From Lysobacter arvi (GTDB lineage Bacteria; Pseudomonadota; Gammaproteobacteria; Xanthomonadales; Xanthomonadaceae): a stretch of 64,000 nt of DNA. The notes below the pieces were generated by a model, which saw only the letters and a list, made by a program, of their open reading frames with translations, had not been told where the DNA came from and ran no database searches. Both the position numbers and the translations under genes were made by a program. The stretch lies in NCBI GenBank assembly GCA_031216755.1, contig JARUHG010000006.1, positions 62,001-126,000 of the forward strand, in the 5' to 3' direction. This document shows positions 1 to 7,466 of this stretch, in pieces (position 1 is the first letter of the stretch; each line of letters starts with the position of its first letter).

Positions 1-396
1 CGGCAAGCCGCTGAAGCCGGTGAAGCTGCGCCGGTGCCACAGTGCGCGGCCGTCGGGACAGACTTCGGGCGAGAAGATCTGGCGTCTTGGATCGCGCGGC
101 CAGGGCAGGCCGCGTTCGAGAACGACGGTGCGAACCCCTGCTTGGCCAAGCCTCAGCGCCGCGACGGCACCGCCGAAGCCGCTGCCGATCACGATGGCGG
201 GCACGTGCGAGGGTGCGGTGGGGGCGGGCACGAAGATCTCGGGCACCAGGCGCTGGTATCTGGAAACGGCGAGGCGGTCGAGCAGCGTGGTATTCGCCGC
301 GTCGTCCGGTAACGCTTTGGCTGCCGCATTGCCGAACGTGCCAGCGGCAGCGACAGCAGTGGCGGCGAGAAGGAATTCGCGTCTGGAAATGCTCAT
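1..396 (-). CDS. GMC oxidoreductase, cholesterol-oxidase-like, N-terminal part
   Basis: Only the first 132 residues lie in the window; the gene continues past the left edge. Residues 4-10 read SRREFLL, followed by an alanine-rich stretch: a twin-arginine (Tat) signal, so a folded, cofactor-loaded enzyme is exported. At 71-76 there is an FAD dinucleotide-binding motif, GSGFGG, in the context VPAIVIGSGFGGAVAALRLG, closed by VVLERG near 91. From recall, that arrangement, and the Tat leader in front of it, match bacterial cholesterol oxidases of the GMC family, which oxidise 3-beta-hydroxysterols. The substrate cannot be fixed from this fragment, and another secreted GMC alcohol oxidase is possible. 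The catalytic His/Asn are outside the window. Confidence 0.75.
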   Translation of the reverse strand, partial: MSISRREFLLAATAVAAAGTFGNAAAKALPDDAANTTLLDRLAVSRYQRLVPEIFVPAPTAPSHVPAIVIGSGFGGAVAALRLGQAGVRTVVLERGLPWPRDPRRQIFSPEVCPDGRALWHRRSFTGFSGLP

Positions 397-549
397 GTCG
401 TCCTGATCCCGTTCGATGGAATGACATCGCGTCCACGAGTGGGGCGATGTCGTCCATCGATTTGTATCGGCTGATCCGGCGACAGGCTTCGGGATCCTTC
501 TGAGCGCACGCAGGAAAAATTCGCCGCGACCCATGTCAGGGGCGCGGTC

Positions 550-1515
550 TCACCGGCTCTCGCCTGGCGAGGACGGCGACGCGACCGGCACCGAGTTCGC
601 GCCCGGCCGGGTGAGCAGCAGCACGCCGCCGAGCACGACAGCGGTGCCGAGCAGTTGCACGAGGGTGATCGGCTCGCCGAGCAGCCACGCGCCCAGGAAC
701 ACCAGCGACACCGGCCCCAGCACCGACATCTGCGCGGCCGTTCCGGCGCCCAGTCGCGCCACCGCGCCCATCGTCAGGGTGACCGGCAGGAAGGTGCAGA
801 AAATCGCGTTGATCGCGGCCAGCCCGTACACCGGTGCGGGCAGCTCCAGCAGGTGCGCGGGATCGCGCGCGATGACGTAGTGCGCGAGCGTGGCCGCAGT
901 GGAGATCGTCATCGCATACGCCACCAGCCGCAGCGAGCCGATGCGCCTGATCAGCTGGCCCGACATCGACAGGTACAGCGCGTAGCTCAGCGCCGCAAGC
1001 AGCACCAGCGCGCTGCCCAGCAGGATGTGCTCGCCCTGCACGCGCAGGTTCTCGACGAACACCAGCGAGACGCCCGCGTAGCTCACCGCCAGCGCCACCC
1101 ATTCCCGCCGCGCCACGCGGCGCTTGAAGGCGAACACGCCGATCAGCAGCACGAAAGTCGGATTGAGGAACAGGATCAGGCGCTCGAGCGAGACGGGCAC
1201 GTACTCCAGGCCCCAGAAGTCCAGCAGGCTCGACAGGTAATAGCCGAGCACGCCGAGGACGACGATCAGGCCGAAATCGCGGCGGGTCATCGGCACGCGG
1301 TCCGGTCGGCGCGTCTCGCGGATGCCCAGCGCGACGAACAGCGGCAGCGACAGCAGCATCCGCAGCGCGAGCACGTCGAGCGAATCGACGCCGTAGCGGT
1401 AGTGGAACTTCGCGAGGATCGCCTTCGCCGAGAAGAGGATCGCGCCCGTGGCGGCCATCGCCAGTCCGATGCGGCGCGCCGCGTGCGCCGGGGCGGTGGT
1501 CGCGGTCGTGTTCAT
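550..1515 (-). CDS. EamA/DMT-family inner-membrane transporter
   Basis: The 321-residue protein is almost entirely hydrophobic, with about ten membrane segments in two similar halves, as in the drug/metabolite transporter (EamA) family. A glycine/alanine-rich first helix is followed by a short loop FHYRYGVDSLDVLALRM, typical of the end of helix 1 and start of helix 2. The second half contains LGPVSLVFLGAWLLGEPI, the usual late-helix GE motif. Such proteins usually export amino acids or small metabolites; the substrate is not deducible here. The start codon overlaps the stop of the upstream aldo/keto reductase by four bases (ATGA), so the two are translationally coupled and may share a detoxification or metabolite-export task (inference). 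Confidence 0.85.
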   Translation of the reverse strand: MNTTATTAPAHAARRIGLAMAATGAILFSAKAILAKFHYRYGVDSLDVLALRMLLSLPLFVALGIRETRRPDRVPMTRRDFGLIVVLGVLGYYLSSLLDFWGLEYVPVSLERLILFLNPTFVLLIGVFAFKRRVARREWVALAVSYAGVSLVFVENLRVQGEHILLGSALVLLAALSYALYLSMSGQLIRRIGSLRLVAYAMTISTAATLAHYVIARDPAHLLELPAPVYGLAAINAIFCTFLPVTLTMGAVARLGAGTAAQMSVLGPVSLVFLGAWLLGEPITLVQLLGTAVVLGGVLLLTRPGANSVPVASPSSPGESR

Positions 1516-2465
1516 TCGGCGCTCGCGTCGTCGAGCTGCCTGAGCTGCGCGGCACCCAGCGCCAGGCGCGCGGCCGCGAGCAGCTCGTGCAGCTGTTCGA
1601 CGGACGTGGCGCTGGCGATCGGCGCGGCGACGGTCGGTTGCGCCATCAGCCAGGCCAGCGCGACCTGCGCCGGCGTGGCGCGCAGGTCGGCGGCGACGTC
1701 GTCCAGCGCCTGCACGATGCGCAGTCCGCGCGGATTGAGGTAGCGGCCGATGGCGCCGGCGCGCGCGGCGCTTTTGCCGAGGTCGGCCTCGCCCCGGTAC
1801 TTGCCGGTCAGAAAGCCGCTGGCGAGCGCGTAGTACGGGATCACCGCGATCCCGCGCTCGCGTGCGAGCGGTTGCAGTTCCGCCTCGAACCGGGCGCGGG
1901 CGTACAGGTTGTACTCGGGCTGGAGCGTCTCGAACCGTGGCAGGCCGTCGCGCTCGGCGACATCGAGCGCCTCGCGCAGCCGGGCGGCCGAATAGTTCGA
2001 GGCGCCGATCGCCCGCACCTTGCCCTGTTCGATCAAGCGCGCGAACGCGCCCAGCGTGTCGGCCAACGGCGTGGCCGGGTCGTCCTCGTGCGCCTGGTAG
2101 AGGTCGATCGTGTCGGTCTGCAGCCGCCGCAGCGAGCCCTCCACCGCCGCCTGGACGGTCGCCGCTGCCAGTCCGCGATGGCGCTCCCACTTGCCGAGCT
2201 TGGTCGCCAGCGTCACCCGCGACCGCTTCCCGCTGCGCCGGAACCTGCGTCCCAGCAGCGTTTCGGACTCGCCGCCCTCGTTGCCCGGCACCCAGTACGA
2301 GTACGAGTCGGCGGTGTCGACCAGATCGAAGCCGGCCTCGACGAAGGCGTCCAGCAGGGCGAAGGTCGCGGTCTCGTCGGCGCTCCAGCCGAACACGTTC
2401 CCGCCCAGGGCGAACGGGGCGACGCGCAGGCCGGATCGGCCGAGGGGACGCAGGAGCGGCTGCAT
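1512..2465 (-). CDS. Aldo/keto reductase
   Basis: NAD(P)H-dependent oxidoreductase of 317 residues with a TIM-barrel layout. The catalytic tetrad is visible: Asp50 and Tyr55 in DTADSY, Lys89 in LATKLG and His126 in LYQAHED. GASNYS near 160 and the C-terminal repeat of hydrophobic helices complete the family pattern. The physiological carbonyl substrate is unknown; the sequence resembles the YajO/Tas-type bacterial subgroup rather than steroid reductases. I chose the Met followed by QPLLRPLGRSGL because the family begins just before this first strand; a Met ten codons upstream is also in frame. It is the first gene of a two-gene leftward unit with the EamA transporter. Confidence 0.88.
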   Translation of the reverse strand: MQPLLRPLGRSGLRVAPFALGGNVFGWSADETATFALLDAFVEAGFDLVDTADSYSYWVPGNEGGESETLLGRRFRRSGKRSRVTLATKLGKWERHRGLAAATVQAAVEGSLRRLQTDTIDLYQAHEDDPATPLADTLGAFARLIEQGKVRAIGASNYSAARLREALDVAERDGLPRFETLQPEYNLYARARFEAELQPLARERGIAVIPYYALASGFLTGKYRGEADLGKSAARAGAIGRYLNPRGLRIVQALDDVAADLRATPAQVALAWLMAQPTVAAPIASATSVEQLHELLAAARLALGAAQLRQLDDASAE

Positions 2466-2699
2466 GGGCGGACGCCGTGACGAGTAGGGGGTCACATGAT
2501 GCGATGCGTTCTACGCCGCGGGGCGCGAGGAGCCGTGGCGCGGCGTTGCGGATCTTGGCCCCTTTGCGGGATCGGCGTCGCGCCGATCCGCCATCCGGGG
2601 CACACCATGTCCGCAATCGCCCGCCTTTCTGATACCGTTTGTCTCAATGAAACCGCGGCGCGAAGGGGGTCGACGCTGCCCCGGGGACAGGGACGCAGC

Positions 2700-3809
2700 A
2701 TGGTCGTAGCCGCTGGCAATTCGGGCCGAATCCTGGTCGTCGACGACCAGAACGTGAACCTGCGCGTGGTCGGCACGCTGCTGGCCCGCCAGGGCTATGA
2801 AGTCGTGTCCGCCAGTTCCGGCGAGGAAGCGCTGCAGCGCTACGTCGAAAGTCCGCCGGACCTGATCCTGCTCGACATGATGATGCCCGGCATGGACGGC
2901 TTCGACGTCATCGCCGCCCTGCACGAGCTCGGCCCGCTGCAGGTGCCGGTGGTGTTCGTCACCGCCGCCCACGATCGCGACCTGCTGCTGCGCGCCTTCG
3001 ACGCCGGCGTCGTGGACTACGTCACCAAGCCGTTCCTGCCCGAAGAACTGCTGGCGCGCGTCAACGCGCACGTCGGCCTGAAGCTCACGCGCGATCGCCT
3101 CGAACGCGTCGCCCATGAGCGCGAGGAACTGGTCAACCTGGTCGCGCACGATCTGAAGAACCCGCTCAGCAGCGTGGTCTTCGCCGCCGAACTGCTGCGC
3201 AGCGGGCTGTGCAAGGCCGAGCGCGTGCCGCGCTACCTGGAGATGATCCACGAGAGCGCCGACGACGCGCTGGGCTACATCCACCACTATCTGGAAAGCC
3301 AGTCGGAGAAGCTCGCCGACGAGGACACCGGCGGCGGTCGCGCGGACCTGGCGGAAATCCTCGGCTGGCTGCACAAGCGCTACGAAATGCAGCTGGAGGC
3401 GCGCGGCATGCGCGTGGAGCTGCGCCTGCCGGAAACGCCGGCGCAGGTGAGCATCCATCCGCGCGTGCTGCGCCAGGTGGCGGAGAACCTCGTCACGAAT
3501 GCGATGAAGTACGCGCCCGACTCCGAGCTGCTGCTCACCGCGCGCGCCGGCGCGCCGGGATACTGGCAACTGGTCGTGGCCGATCGCGGGCCCGGCATTC
3601 CGCCGGATCGCGAGAAGGAACTGTTCAAGCCTTTCGTGCGCCTGCACGACGAGCCGCGTTACGACGGGCTGTCGAGCGGCCTCGGGCTGTCGCTGGCCAA
3701 GCGCATCGTCGCGCGCGCCGGCGGCCAGCTCTGGTACGAAGCGCGCCGCAACGGCGGTGCGCGCTTCATCATCGAACTACCGGAAGCCCCGACGCCTGTC
3801 GTGGCGTGA
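2700..3809 (+). CDS. Hybrid protein: N-terminal receiver domain plus histidine kinase
   Basis: The 369-residue protein has a receiver domain at residues 10-125 (acidic pair DD at 15-16, phospho-acceptor Asp59 in LILLDMMMPGMDG, Lys110 in VTKPF). A linker follows, then a histidine kinase: H-box His150 in LVAHDLKNPLSS, N-box NLVTNAMKYAP, and ATP-lid glycines ADRGPGIP and GLGLSLAKRIV. There is no membrane segment or PAS sensor, so the kinase is cytoplasmic and its input is the receiver itself, a reversed architecture in which a separate kinase would control it by phosphotransfer. The Met before VVAAGNSGRILVVDD was chosen because it opens the receiver; the frame is open much further upstream. No partner gene is adjacent; a REP-like palindrome follows. 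Confidence 0.85.
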   Translation: MVVAAGNSGRILVVDDQNVNLRVVGTLLARQGYEVVSASSGEEALQRYVESPPDLILLDMMMPGMDGFDVIAALHELGPLQVPVVFVTAAHDRDLLLRAFDAGVVDYVTKPFLPEELLARVNAHVGLKLTRDRLERVAHEREELVNLVAHDLKNPLSSVVFAAELLRSGLCKAERVPRYLEMIHESADDALGYIHHYLESQSEKLADEDTGGGRADLAEILGWLHKRYEMQLEARGMRVELRLPETPAQVSIHPRVLRQVAENLVTNAMKYAPDSELLLTARAGAPGYWQLVVADRGPGIPPDREKELFKPFVRLHDEPRYDGLSSGLGLSLAKRIVARAGGQLWYEARRNGGARFIIELPEAPTPVVA

Positions 3810-3821
3810 ATTCGGTCTGCG

Positions 3822-3849
3822 CGTCATACCGCAAAGGCGGGAATGACGG
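3822..3849. repeat. REP-like palindrome (GTCAT...GGCGGGAATGACG type)
   Basis: Imperfect inverted repeat just after a gene end: CGTCATaCCGC, a short loop, then GGCGGGAATGACGG. It belongs to the same family as the elements near 5170, 17164, 21032, 21101 and 57682, all intergenic. Extragenic palindromes of this shape are common in Xanthomonadaceae and are thought to be spread by RAYT transposases; none is encoded in this window. Confidence 0.6.
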
Positions 3850-3950
3850 AGCACGAACCGCGTCGTGAGTGTCGGCGCGCCTCGCAAGGCGAAGCGCCGC
3901 TACGCCCCGCCCTCCCCTGCCGGGGAGGTCCGGGTCAGTTCAAACGACGA

Positions 3951-4355
3951 TCAGTGCTCGACGCGCGGCTGCTGGCGCGAAGACGCGTTGCGGCTCGTCG
4001 GGGCGCGACGGCCGGAGCCGCGACGGGCTTCCACGCGACGCGACGCGCCTTCGATGGCGTGCTCGTCCTGCTCGTTCTCGACGCGGCGGGCGCGACGCTT
4101 GGCCGCGTACCAGAGCAGGCCGGCACCGGCCACGGCGGCGGCGACCAGCACCGGATTGCGGCGCACGAAGCCGCCGGCCACGCGGGCACCGCCCTTGAGC
4201 GCGCCCAGCTTCGCGCCGGTCTCCAGCCACTGGCCGGCGCTGTGGGTCATCGAGGGAACCGAGTGGCGCAGGCTTTCACCGGCGTGGCGGAGGTTGTCGC
4301 CGACCATCGAGGCCAGGTCGAGCGCGCGTTCGGGGATCGAAGTCAGCTTCGTCAT
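3951..4355 (-). CDS. Small single-pass membrane protein, hypothetical
   Basis: I do not recognise a named family. The 134-residue protein has an amphipathic N-terminal half (residues 1-55) and one clear membrane segment at about 68-84 (NPVLVAAAVAGAGLLWYAA), with RR before it and KRRARR after it. The last 40 residues are a highly basic, low-complexity tail rich in Arg, Ser and Gln. The membrane helix with flanking charges recalls the YqjD/ElaB/DUF883 ribosome-associated inner-membrane proteins, which is a guess from layout only. It is transcribed away from the dioxygenase gene at 4488, with a 132-base divergent gap between them. Confidence 0.6.
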   Translation of the reverse strand: MTKLTSIPERALDLASMVGDNLRHAGESLRHSVPSMTHSAGQWLETGAKLGALKGGARVAGGFVRRNPVLVAAAVAGAGLLWYAAKRRARRVENEQDEHAIEGASRRVEARRGSGRRAPTSRNASSRQQPRVEH

Positions 4356-4487
4356 GGTGGAAAGCCCATCGCTGGAATGGGGTCCAGTGTCGGCAAGCCA
4401 TCGTTGAAACAGCGTGAGCGGGCGCCCCGGTTGCCCGCCCCCGGCTGAATGCCGATCATGGCTGCCACCGCCGCCGACCCGCACGCC

Positions 4488-5153
4488 ATGATCCGGATCC
4501 TGCCCAACGTGCTCTCCGCCGCCGAACTGCAGGCGGTGCGCGAGCTGCTGCCGCAGGTCCGCTTCGCCGACGGCCGCATCACCAATCCAGACTCCACCAT
4601 CAAGCAGAACCTGCAGGCGCCACAGGAAGACCCGGCCAACCAGCGCATCGCGCTGATCGCGCGCGACGCGCTGATGCGTCTGGGCGAACTGCGGGTGTTC
4701 GCGCAACCGCGCACCATGGCGCGCACCACGGTCGTGCGGTACGAGCCGGGCATGAATTACGGCTGGCACGTGGACGAGGCGCTGTTCCCGTCCACCCCGC
4801 CGATCCGCAGCGACCTGTCGTGCACGGTGTTCCTCAACGATCCGTCCGAGTACGACGGCGGCGAGCTGACCATCCAGCTCGGCGCGCAGGAACTGTCGTA
4901 CAAGCTCGACGCGGGCAGCGCGATCCTCTATCCGTCCACCACGATCCACCGGGTCACGCCGGTGACGCGCGGCGTGCGCATCGCGGCGATCACCTGGCTG
5001 CAGAGCTGGGTCGCCGACAGCAACCGCCGCGAACTGCTGGTGCAACTGGAAGAAGCGCGTGCGCTCGCGGCCAGCGGCGGCGATCGCCAGCGGCTGCAGG
5101 TGCTGCTCGAATCGCTGCGGACCAACCTGTTCCGGATGTGGGCCGATACGTAG
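4488..5153 (+). CDS. PKHD-type Fe(II)/2-oxoglutarate dioxygenase (PiuC/YbiX family)
   Basis: The family consists of non-haem iron hydroxylases, often linked to iron acquisition. The 221 residues are close to the usual 225 and align through the whole length from memory of E. coli YbiX. Iron ligands are His94 and Asp96 (YGWHVDEA) and His154 (TTIHRVTPV); Arg161/Arg164 (TRGVRIA) bind 2-oxoglutarate. SDLSCTVFLNDPSEYDGGEL is the characteristic central strand pair, and a conserved tail follows. The start is the Met opening MIRILPNVLS, which is where the family begins; an in-frame ATG 13 codons upstream (4449) is the alternative. Members elsewhere sit beside TonB-dependent receptors, but none is adjacent here. 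Confidence 0.87.
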   Translation: MIRILPNVLSAAELQAVRELLPQVRFADGRITNPDSTIKQNLQAPQEDPANQRIALIARDALMRLGELRVFAQPRTMARTTVVRYEPGMNYGWHVDEALFPSTPPIRSDLSCTVFLNDPSEYDGGELTIQLGAQELSYKLDAGSAILYPSTTIHRVTPVTRGVRIAAITWLQSWVADSNRRELLVQLEEARALAASGGDRQRLQVLLESLRTNLFRMWADT

Positions 5154-5169
5154 GCGTTCTCGCTCTTAC

Positions 5170-5198
5170 CCGTCATTGCCGCGAAGGCGGAAAGCCCC
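5170..5198. repeat. REP-like palindrome
   Basis: CCGTCATTGCCGCGAAGGCGG followed by AAAGCCCC lies between the 3' ends of the converging dioxygenase and saccharopine-dehydrogenase-like genes. It is a member of the family described at 3822, with a degenerate right arm. Confidence 0.5.
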
Positions 5199-5203
5199 GG
5201 AAC

Positions 5204-6313
5204 TCACGACGCAGCTGCAGCCGGCGCAGGCGGCAGGATGCCTGCGGTTGCATCGGCTTCATCGGCCAGCGCGAACTCGAAATGCGCCGGCGCCAAGGCG
5301 TGCAGGAAATCCGACGCGTCGAGCGCCTCGCCCGCCGCCCACGCGCCGGCGTCGCGCACCTCGCCGCGCAACACGCGGTCGAGCGCTTCGACGATCAGCG
5401 GTGCCGTCACGGCGTAGATGTCCAGGCCCTGCGCGGTGGCACGGCGCACGCGGCCCTGCCGTTCGACGCGAACCTCCAGCACGAAATGCTGCGACGAGCG
5501 CCCGCGTTCGTCGGCGGCGACCGGCGCCGGCGTGGAGGGATCGCGCAGGTCGCGCAACGGCGCGAGGTTCATGTACGAATGCACGCGGCGGGCGCGCAGG
5601 TGGCGCGCGATCGACACGATTTCCGACAGCGTCAGCATCACCGACGGTTGCGTGCGCAGTGGTGCCGGGAACGGCCAGTCGCGTGTCGGCGCCGGGTCGG
5701 GCAGCGGCCGCAGCTCGCCCTCGTCCACGATCCACCGCACCGCGCGATTGCGTTCGCCGGTGATGCGCGTGCCGCGCGTGGGGTGCCAGCCGTCCAGCCC
5801 GACGGCGACCTCGATCGCATCGGCGTCGGGCCATTCGCCCATCGCCGCGGTGGCGAGCAGGTCGGCGAACGCGCCGTAGAACGCGATCGACGGCATCGCG
5901 ACGATGCCCGCAGCGCGCGCCCGTCCTGCCTGTTCGAACACGTACGCCGCCGCGCCCTGCTCGGCGCTGGCGTCGAAGTAATGCACGCCGTTGCGGAGCG
6001 CGGCGTCCAGCAGCGGGCGCGCCGTGTCGAGGAACGGCCCGGCGGCGTTGATCACCGCGGCCGCACCGTGCAGCGCGGCATCGAGCGCGGCCGCGTCGTG
6101 GATGTCGGCGACGTGGCACTGCAGCCCCGGGTGTTCGCGCGCCATCTGCGCGAGCTTCACCACGTCGCGCCCGCACAGCACCGGCGTTCGGCCGCGACGC
6201 AGCAGTTCGGCGACGATGAAGCGGCCGGTGTGGCCGGTCGCACCGTACACGACGATCGGCTCGCGGGTTCGCGCGGCATCGTGCGCGCTCGAAAGGAGAT
6301 TGCGAAGTTCCAT
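5204..6313 (-). CDS. Saccharopine-dehydrogenase-like NAD(P)-binding protein
   Basis: The 369-residue protein has an N-terminal Rossmann fold: VVYGATGHTGR at residues 21-31 is the dinucleotide-binding glycine loop, followed by CGRDVVKL and VINAAGPF. This matches the saccharopine-reductase-like family, in which many members are trans-acting enoyl reductases or uncharacterised dehydrogenases rather than lysine-pathway enzymes. The C-terminal half is family-specific (YFDASAEQGA, LDIYAVTAPLIVEALDRVL). No membrane segment. It is the last gene of a leftward set that begins with an AraC regulator and includes a cysteine-rich small protein and an alpha/beta hydrolase; only 8 bases separate it from the hydrolase, so co-transcription is very likely. 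Substrate unknown. Confidence 0.75.
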   Translation of the reverse strand: MELRNLLSSAHDAARTREPIVVYGATGHTGRFIVAELLRRGRTPVLCGRDVVKLAQMAREHPGLQCHVADIHDAAALDAALHGAAAVINAAGPFLDTARPLLDAALRNGVHYFDASAEQGAAAYVFEQAGRARAAGIVAMPSIAFYGAFADLLATAAMGEWPDADAIEVAVGLDGWHPTRGTRITGERNRAVRWIVDEGELRPLPDPAPTRDWPFPAPLRTQPSVMLTLSEIVSIARHLRARRVHSYMNLAPLRDLRDPSTPAPVAADERGRSSQHFVLEVRVERQGRVRRATAQGLDIYAVTAPLIVEALDRVLRGEVRDAGAWAAGEALDASDFLHALAPAHFEFALADEADATAGILPPAPAAAAS

Positions 6314-6321
6314 GTTCCGTC

Positions 6322-7218
6322 CTAGACCGTGGTTGCGTTGTGCTGGCGCGATGCCGCATCGCACGTCGCATCGAGGTGCGCGCGCAGCTCGCGGTTGAAC
6401 GGGCCCGCGCGTTCTTCGGGGAAGAAGAGGCGCGCGCCCTCGAAGGCGACGCGTCGCGTCGTGCCGGGAATTGTCCTGGCGAGCCAATGCGACCATTCGA
6501 CCGGGAAATACACGTCGTCCGTGCCCCAGGCGATCAGCGTCGGCACGGCGAGGCGGCGCAGTCCGTCCTCGATGGCGAGCGTGTGGCGGCAATCGAACGC
6601 GTTGACGAAGCCCTCCAGCTGCGCGATCCGGCGCGGGTTGGTCGCGAACGGTTGCAGGTACGCGTCGATGCTCGCGTCGGCCACGTCCTGCGGGCGCTCG
6701 TAGGCCGGGGCCAGCGCGTCGCGGAACACGGCCTTGTCGCCGACCATCGCCCGGATCGTGTCGGGCAATCCGCCGGCGGCGACCATCGACACGAACGGCG
6801 CGAACGCTTCCGGCGGCCAGTTGTCGTGCGCATCGCAGTTGGTCAGCGTGAGGCTGCGCAAACGTTGCGGATACAGCGCGGCGAAGATCTGGCAGATGCC
6901 GCCGCCGCTGTCGTTGCCGATCAGGTCCACGCGGTCGATGCCCATCGCGTCGAGGAACTGCGCCAGCATGTGCGCGTTGGCGGTGACCGTGAGGTCCTGC
7001 CCTTCGGCCGCTTCGGTGTGGCCGTGCGCAAGCAGGTCCACCGCGATGCACCGGCGCACGTCGGACAGGGCCTCCAGCTGGTGCCGCCACAAATAGCCGT
7101 TGAGCAGCACGCCGTGCACGAACAGGGCGACCGGGCCGGCGCCGCGTTCGACGTAGCTGATCGTGCCGGACGGCGTGCGCACCGCCCGGCGCGCGACGAA
7201 GAAGGTGGCGGCGTCCAT
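6322..7218 (-). CDS. Alpha/beta hydrolase with Asp nucleophile
   Basis: A complete alpha/beta hydrolase of 298 residues: oxyanion motif HG at 35-36 (FVHGVLLNG), the strand-4 Asp61 (VDLLAHGHT), and a nucleophile elbow GNDSGGG in which the central position is Asp103, as in haloalkane/fluoroacetate dehalogenases and epoxide hydrolases, not Ser. The halide-binding Trp that normally follows the nucleophile in dehalogenases is a Ser here, so a dehalogenase label is not supported. The acid is probably the Asp of GTDDVYFP near 240, but no His is obvious at the expected C-terminal place, where the segment reads FEGARLFFPEERA; this is an oddity. The start codon overlaps the stop of the 45-residue protein (ATGA). 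Confidence 0.8.
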   Translation of the reverse strand: MDAATFFVARRAVRTPSGTISYVERGAGPVALFVHGVLLNGYLWRHQLEALSDVRRCIAVDLLAHGHTEAAEGQDLTVTANAHMLAQFLDAMGIDRVDLIGNDSGGGICQIFAALYPQRLRSLTLTNCDAHDNWPPEAFAPFVSMVAAGGLPDTIRAMVGDKAVFRDALAPAYERPQDVADASIDAYLQPFATNPRRIAQLEGFVNAFDCRHTLAIEDGLRRLAVPTLIAWGTDDVYFPVEWSHWLARTIPGTTRRVAFEGARLFFPEERAGPFNRELRAHLDATCDAASRQHNATTV

Positions 7219-7355
7219 CACGCGCTCCGCTCCGCTTCGCGCAGCTTCCGGGCGCATTCCTCGCAACAGACTTCGACGGTGCGCCCGCCGATGGTCACCG
7301 CGACGCGGTTCTCGTCCAGCGGGTAATCGCAGACGGCACAGGTGTTCTCGCTCAT
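7218..7355 (-). CDS. Cysteine-rich small protein, probable zinc binding
   Basis: A 45-codon gene, starting at an ATG on the minus strand and ending in TGA that overlaps the hydrolase ATG. It reads MSENTCAVCDYPLDE, then a beta-hairpin NRVAVTIGGRTVEVCCEECA, then a basic tail KLREAERSA. The CxxC pair (residues 6 and 9) and the CCxxC group (30, 31, 34) form a plausible Cys4 zinc site, in the style of TRASH/YHS-like treble-clef knuckles found in metal sensors and metallochaperones. Intact frame, the four-base coupling and conserved-looking structure make it a real gene in my view. Function unknown; coupling suggests it serves the adjacent hydrolase or the pathway of this cluster. Confidence 0.72.
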   Translation of the reverse strand: MSENTCAVCDYPLDENRVAVTIGGRTVEVCCEECARKLREAERSA

Positions 7356-7466
7356 GACACGCTCCGTTGGCAGCCCGGCGATCCCGGGCAACGCCATTGG
7401 ACGATTCCCGCCTGGGCGGCGCTGTCGGAATCTTTAGCGACCGGCCGCCGCAACGGGCCGGCGGAT

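Noticed and set aside
550-2616. 688-codon frame in which the EamA transporter carries a long N-terminal extension
   Set aside because: The extension reads the aldo/keto reductase gene out of frame. The transporter starts at the Met overlapping the reductase stop.
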